A program made the position numbers and the translations under genes. This document shows positions 5,495-7,557 of a DNA stretch of 7,557 bases, in pieces. Numbering within the stretch: position 1 is the first letter of the stretch; each line of letters starts with the position of its first letter. The notes beneath the pieces are model-generated. The model had not been told where the DNA came from. It worked only from the letters and a program-made list of their open reading frames with translations, and did no database searches. The DNA is from JAWLCQ01 sp041687095 (GTDB lineage Bacteria; Planctomycetota; Phycisphaerae; SM23-33). The stretch covers positions 1 to 7,557 of the forward strand of contig JAWLCQ010000212.1 of the NCBI GenBank assembly GCA_041687095.1, given 5' to 3'.

Positions 5495-6760
5495 ATGACG
5501 CAGATGCAGACCCCCTCGACGTTGCAGAGGGCCAAGTTCTACGAATTCGACCACCAGCCGCTGCCCGACTCCTGCTGGTCCCTGGCGGCCGGCCCGGACG
5601 GGCGGATCTACGCCGCCTCCTGCTGCGAGCACGCGGGCGGGGGCGGGGTGTACATCGTCCGCTACAACGACGAGGCCGACCGCCTGGACACGATCCTCGA
5701 CATCCCCGAGGTCGTGGGCGAGCCCCGCGAGAGCGGGCGGGCGACGCAGTGCAAGATCCACTACAGCTTCGCCCCGTCCAAGGCGGACGGGATCCTGTAC
5801 ATGGCGACGCACCTGTCGGCCCCGGGGTACAAGCGGCGGCGGTACAGCGCGTGGGGCGACTGGAAGGACGACCGCACGAGCTTCCCCGGCGCGGTCCTCG
5901 TCGCCTACGACACCACGCGGGACGAGGTCGCCTGGTGCGACCGCCTCTTCCCCCGCGAGGGCTGCCGCTGCCTGGCCCTCGACGAGGAGCGCGGGCTCCT
6001 CTACGCCATCAGCTACCCCCGCGACCACTTCTGGGTCTACGACCTCAAGACCCGGACGGTCCGCGACAAGGGCCGCCTGGGATCGGTGAACTCCCAGGCC
6101 ATCTTCACCGACCGCCGCGGACGGGCCTACACCACCAACGACCACGGGCAGATCGTCCGCTACGACCCGGAGACCGACGAACTCCGCGAGACGCCCGTGT
6201 ACCTGCCCTACAGCCCCGAGCTGCGGAACGGGTGGCACACGGTGATCTACGACGTCGTGGGCTCGCCCGAGGGCGACTGCGTGTACGGCGTGCCGTGGTC
6301 CGCCAACCCGCACCTGTTCCGCTACTGGCCGGAGGAGGGCGAGTTCGGCCGCATGGAGGACCTCGGGCCCGTCCACCAGAAGCGCGACCAGACGGTCTCC
6401 ATCTCCTACTACCTCGACCACTGCGGCGGGCTGGTCTTCGGGGCCGACGGGAAGCTCTACATGGGCACCACCCGCTGGACGCCCGGTCAGGAGCACGCCG
6501 TCCGCAACGTCGAGGGCGAGCTGTGCTACCAGACCCAGCAGATCATCGTCCGCATGGACCCCCAGACGCTCCAGCGCGAGGATTTCGCCCTCGCCGAAAA
6601 GCCCCAGGCGACGGGCAACTACATCTCCCGCGCAGGGCGCGACCGGTTCGGGAACCTCTTCTTCGGACACGTCAACCGGCCGATCCCCGTCGGGATCACC
6701 CGCCTGGAGATGGGCGCGAGCGGAACGAACCTCCACCTGCCCCTGCGGACGTGGGGCTGA
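5495..6760 (+). CDS. Seven-bladed beta-propeller-like protein, function unknown
   Basis: The 421-aa product shows seven spaced blade signatures: GPDGRIYAA (33-41), KADGILYMATH (96-106), DEERGLLYAIS (163-173), DRRGRAYTTNDHG (206-218), SPEGDCVYGVPW (257-268), GADGKLYMGT (316-325) and DRFGNLFFG (383-391). The DG-x-LY turns are those of NHL/SMP-30/YVTN-type propellers. KIHYSFAPS (87-95) precedes the second blade, and His/Asp/Glu residues recur at blade turns, so a metal-dependent hydrolase, lyase or epimerase is possible but not shown. No signal peptide or membrane segment is seen. The ATG at 5495 follows AAGAGGA at a spacing of about 10 nt. The frame is open far upstream, but only through repeats, and protein-like sequence starts here. 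It is divergent from the PL22-like gene and is followed by a further propeller-like gene on the same strand. It is not recognisably homologous to the PL22-like protein. Confidence 0.87.
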   Translation: MTQMQTPSTLQRAKFYEFDHQPLPDSCWSLAAGPDGRIYAASCCEHAGGGGVYIVRYNDEADRLDTILDIPEVVGEPRESGRATQCKIHYSFAPSKADGILYMATHLSAPGYKRRRYSAWGDWKDDRTSFPGAVLVAYDTTRDEVAWCDRLFPREGCRCLALDEERGLLYAISYPRDHFWVYDLKTRTVRDKGRLGSVNSQAIFTDRRGRAYTTNDHGQIVRYDPETDELRETPVYLPYSPELRNGWHTVIYDVVGSPEGDCVYGVPWSANPHLFRYWPEEGEFGRMEDLGPVHQKRDQTVSISYYLDHCGGLVFGADGKLYMGTTRWTPGQEHAVRNVEGELCYQTQQIIVRMDPQTLQREDFALAEKPQATGNYISRAGRDRFGNLFFGHVNRPIPVGITRLEMGASGTNLHLPLRTWG

Positions 6761-6772
6761 CGGGGGGGAGAA

Positions 6773-6933
6773 GGCACTAGGGACTAGGGAATAGGCACTA
6801 GGGACAAGGCGAAGAAGGTTAGAGGTTAGAGGTGAGAGGTGAGAGGGCAGACGCTCAGGCGCGAGTGCGAATCCCGATGCAGGATCAACGCTCCCGGCGC
6901 GCACTCTAACCTCTACCCTCTCACCTCTAACCT
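6773..6933. repeat. Spacer with direct and inverted short repeats
   Basis: GGCACTAGGGAC occurs twice (6773-6784 and 6794-6805), with a related ACTAGGGAATAGG between. AGGTTAGAGGTGAGAGG (6823-6839) is an exact 17-nt reverse complement of 6917-6933, so the RNA could fold into a long stem around a loop of about 77 nt. Degenerate TTAGAGGT and GAGAGGT units flank the stem. Such ACTAGGGA and TTAGAGGTGAGAGG strings are, from memory, dispersed repeats of planctomycete spacers. The right arm ends 18 bp before the next ATG, so the fold could affect ribosome access. Confidence 0.6.
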
Positions 6934-6951
6934 ATCCCAAAGGATACATCG

Positions 6952-7557
6952 ATGACGCAGGCGCAGGACAAGACGCAGGACAAGACGCAGAGTACGACGC
7001 AGGGAGCGAACGGAGCGAACGGGTCCGCCGAGGACGCCGCCGCCAAGCGGAAGCGGCGGATGAGCAAGCTCGGGTCCAGCACGGCCGGGGAACTGGTGAG
7101 CGAGGGCCTGTGCCTCGCCGTGCCGCTCTGCGTGCCGGGGCAGTCCGTTCCGCCCCCGGCCGGCGAGACGGCGATGCGGACGTTCGCGCACGACCCGTTC
7201 GGGACGCTGTACATCGGGACGGCGGGGACGAAGGCGCACGTGCTGGCGTCGCTGATCCACAAGGACACGGGCATCATCCACGACCTGGGCGTCATCCCCA
7301 ACGCCGACGCCGTCCTCGCCATCGGCGTCCCGGAGGACGCCAAGTACCGGCTGTTCGCCCTGGCGACGGGACCGGAGGGCGGGTCGATCTGGTCCACGGT
7401 GCGGTTCGCCACGAGCTTCGTGATCCAGGAGTGGTTCGTCGGGCGCTACCCGATGACGAAGGTGTGTGACGTCTTGCCCGGGCGGCGGATCGAGTCGGCC
7501 GTCGCGACGGCGGACGGGACGGCCTTCTACGGGCTCACCGAGGGCCCCCCGCGTGAG
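6952..7557 (+). CDS. Probable propeller-like protein, 3' partial
   Basis: The frame runs 202 codons from ATG 6952 to the window edge without a stop. AAAGGA lies 7 nt upstream. Residues 1-36 are low-complexity (QDKT twice, then QGANGANGSAEDAAAKRKRR) and probably disordered. From about residue 70 the sequence looks folded: RTFAHDPFGTLYIGTAGTKA (76-95), DLGVIPNADAVLAIGV (111-126), YRLFALATGPEGGSIW (132-147), and IESAVATADGTAFYGLTEG (180-198). The DPFGTLYIGT and TADGTAFYGL strands resemble propeller blades. Met37 at 7060 (GGAAG 6 nt upstream) is a plausible shorter start that would drop the low-complexity tail. No signal peptide is visible; the LCLAVPLCVPG stretch (53-63) is short and does not follow a normal signal layout. 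It lies 191 bp after the previous gene, same strand. Function unknown. Confidence 0.75.
   Translation, partial: MTQAQDKTQDKTQSTTQGANGANGSAEDAAAKRKRRMSKLGSSTAGELVSEGLCLAVPLCVPGQSVPPPAGETAMRTFAHDPFGTLYIGTAGTKAHVLASLIHKDTGIIHDLGVIPNADAVLAIGVPEDAKYRLFALATGPEGGSIWSTVRFATSFVIQEWFVGRYPMTKVCDVLPGRRIESAVATADGTAFYGLTEGPPRE

Noticed and set aside
1..7557. tRNA, rRNA or riboswitch genes
   Set aside because: No cloverleaf arms with conserved T-loop bases, no rRNA signature strings and no known riboswitch core were seen by eye in the spacers.

Overview
This is a high-GC bacterial window (by eye about two-thirds G+C or more) that most resembles an uncultured planctomycete or a relative in the PVC group. 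Two things point there. The first protein carries phrases (WWRPDGTPL; FDLPL...QVRP...VRFRNVSL) that I recall from planctomycete regulatory and sensor proteins. The spacers are also filled with repeats typical of such genomes: an ECGGSPPL-type inverted-repeat element, GATTACRCAGATT-type fold-back elements, GGSTTYGTTYYCG interspersed units, and AGGTTAGAGGTGAGAGG palindromes. The assignment rests on recalled family patterns, not on a search.

Layout. 2-1333 (+): C-terminal part of a large protein of unknown function, cut by the left edge. 1336-1530: a 195-bp element with near-perfect 30-bp terminal inverted repeats, lying between convergent genes and offering a terminator-like hairpin to each. 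1607-2743 (-): a uroporphyrinogen-decarboxylase-fold protein, probably a methyltransferase-like member and not a true HemE. 2746-2802 (-): an 18-codon remnant of a second copy of the neighbouring propeller gene, whose stop codon overlaps an ATG of the URO-D gene. 2821-3032: fold-back element copy A. 3042-4208 (-): a complete 388-aa propeller protein resembling oligogalacturonate lyases. 4209-5494: a divergent, gene-free spacer of about 1.3 kb holding hairpins, interspersed short repeats, fold-back element copy B nested inside them, and a possible promoter with a palindrome. 5495-6760 (+): a 421-aa protein of about seven blade-like repeats. 6761-6951: a spacer with short direct and inverted repeats. 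6952-7557 (+): the start of another protein with propeller-like strands, cut by the right edge.

How the genes may work together. The left arm (propeller lyase-like protein plus URO-D-fold protein, minus strand) and the right arm (two propeller-like proteins, plus strand) diverge from a common spacer. Such mixtures fit a locus for sugar or uronate turnover or one-carbon transfer, but nothing here fixes a substrate. No signal peptides are evident on the three propeller-type proteins, so they look cytoplasmic.

I found no CRISPR array, tRNA, rRNA, defence system, transposase or clearly new multi-gene system. The most informative signals are evolutionary: the propeller-gene remnant beside an element insertion, and a nested insertion whose removal restores the spacing of the host repeat array.
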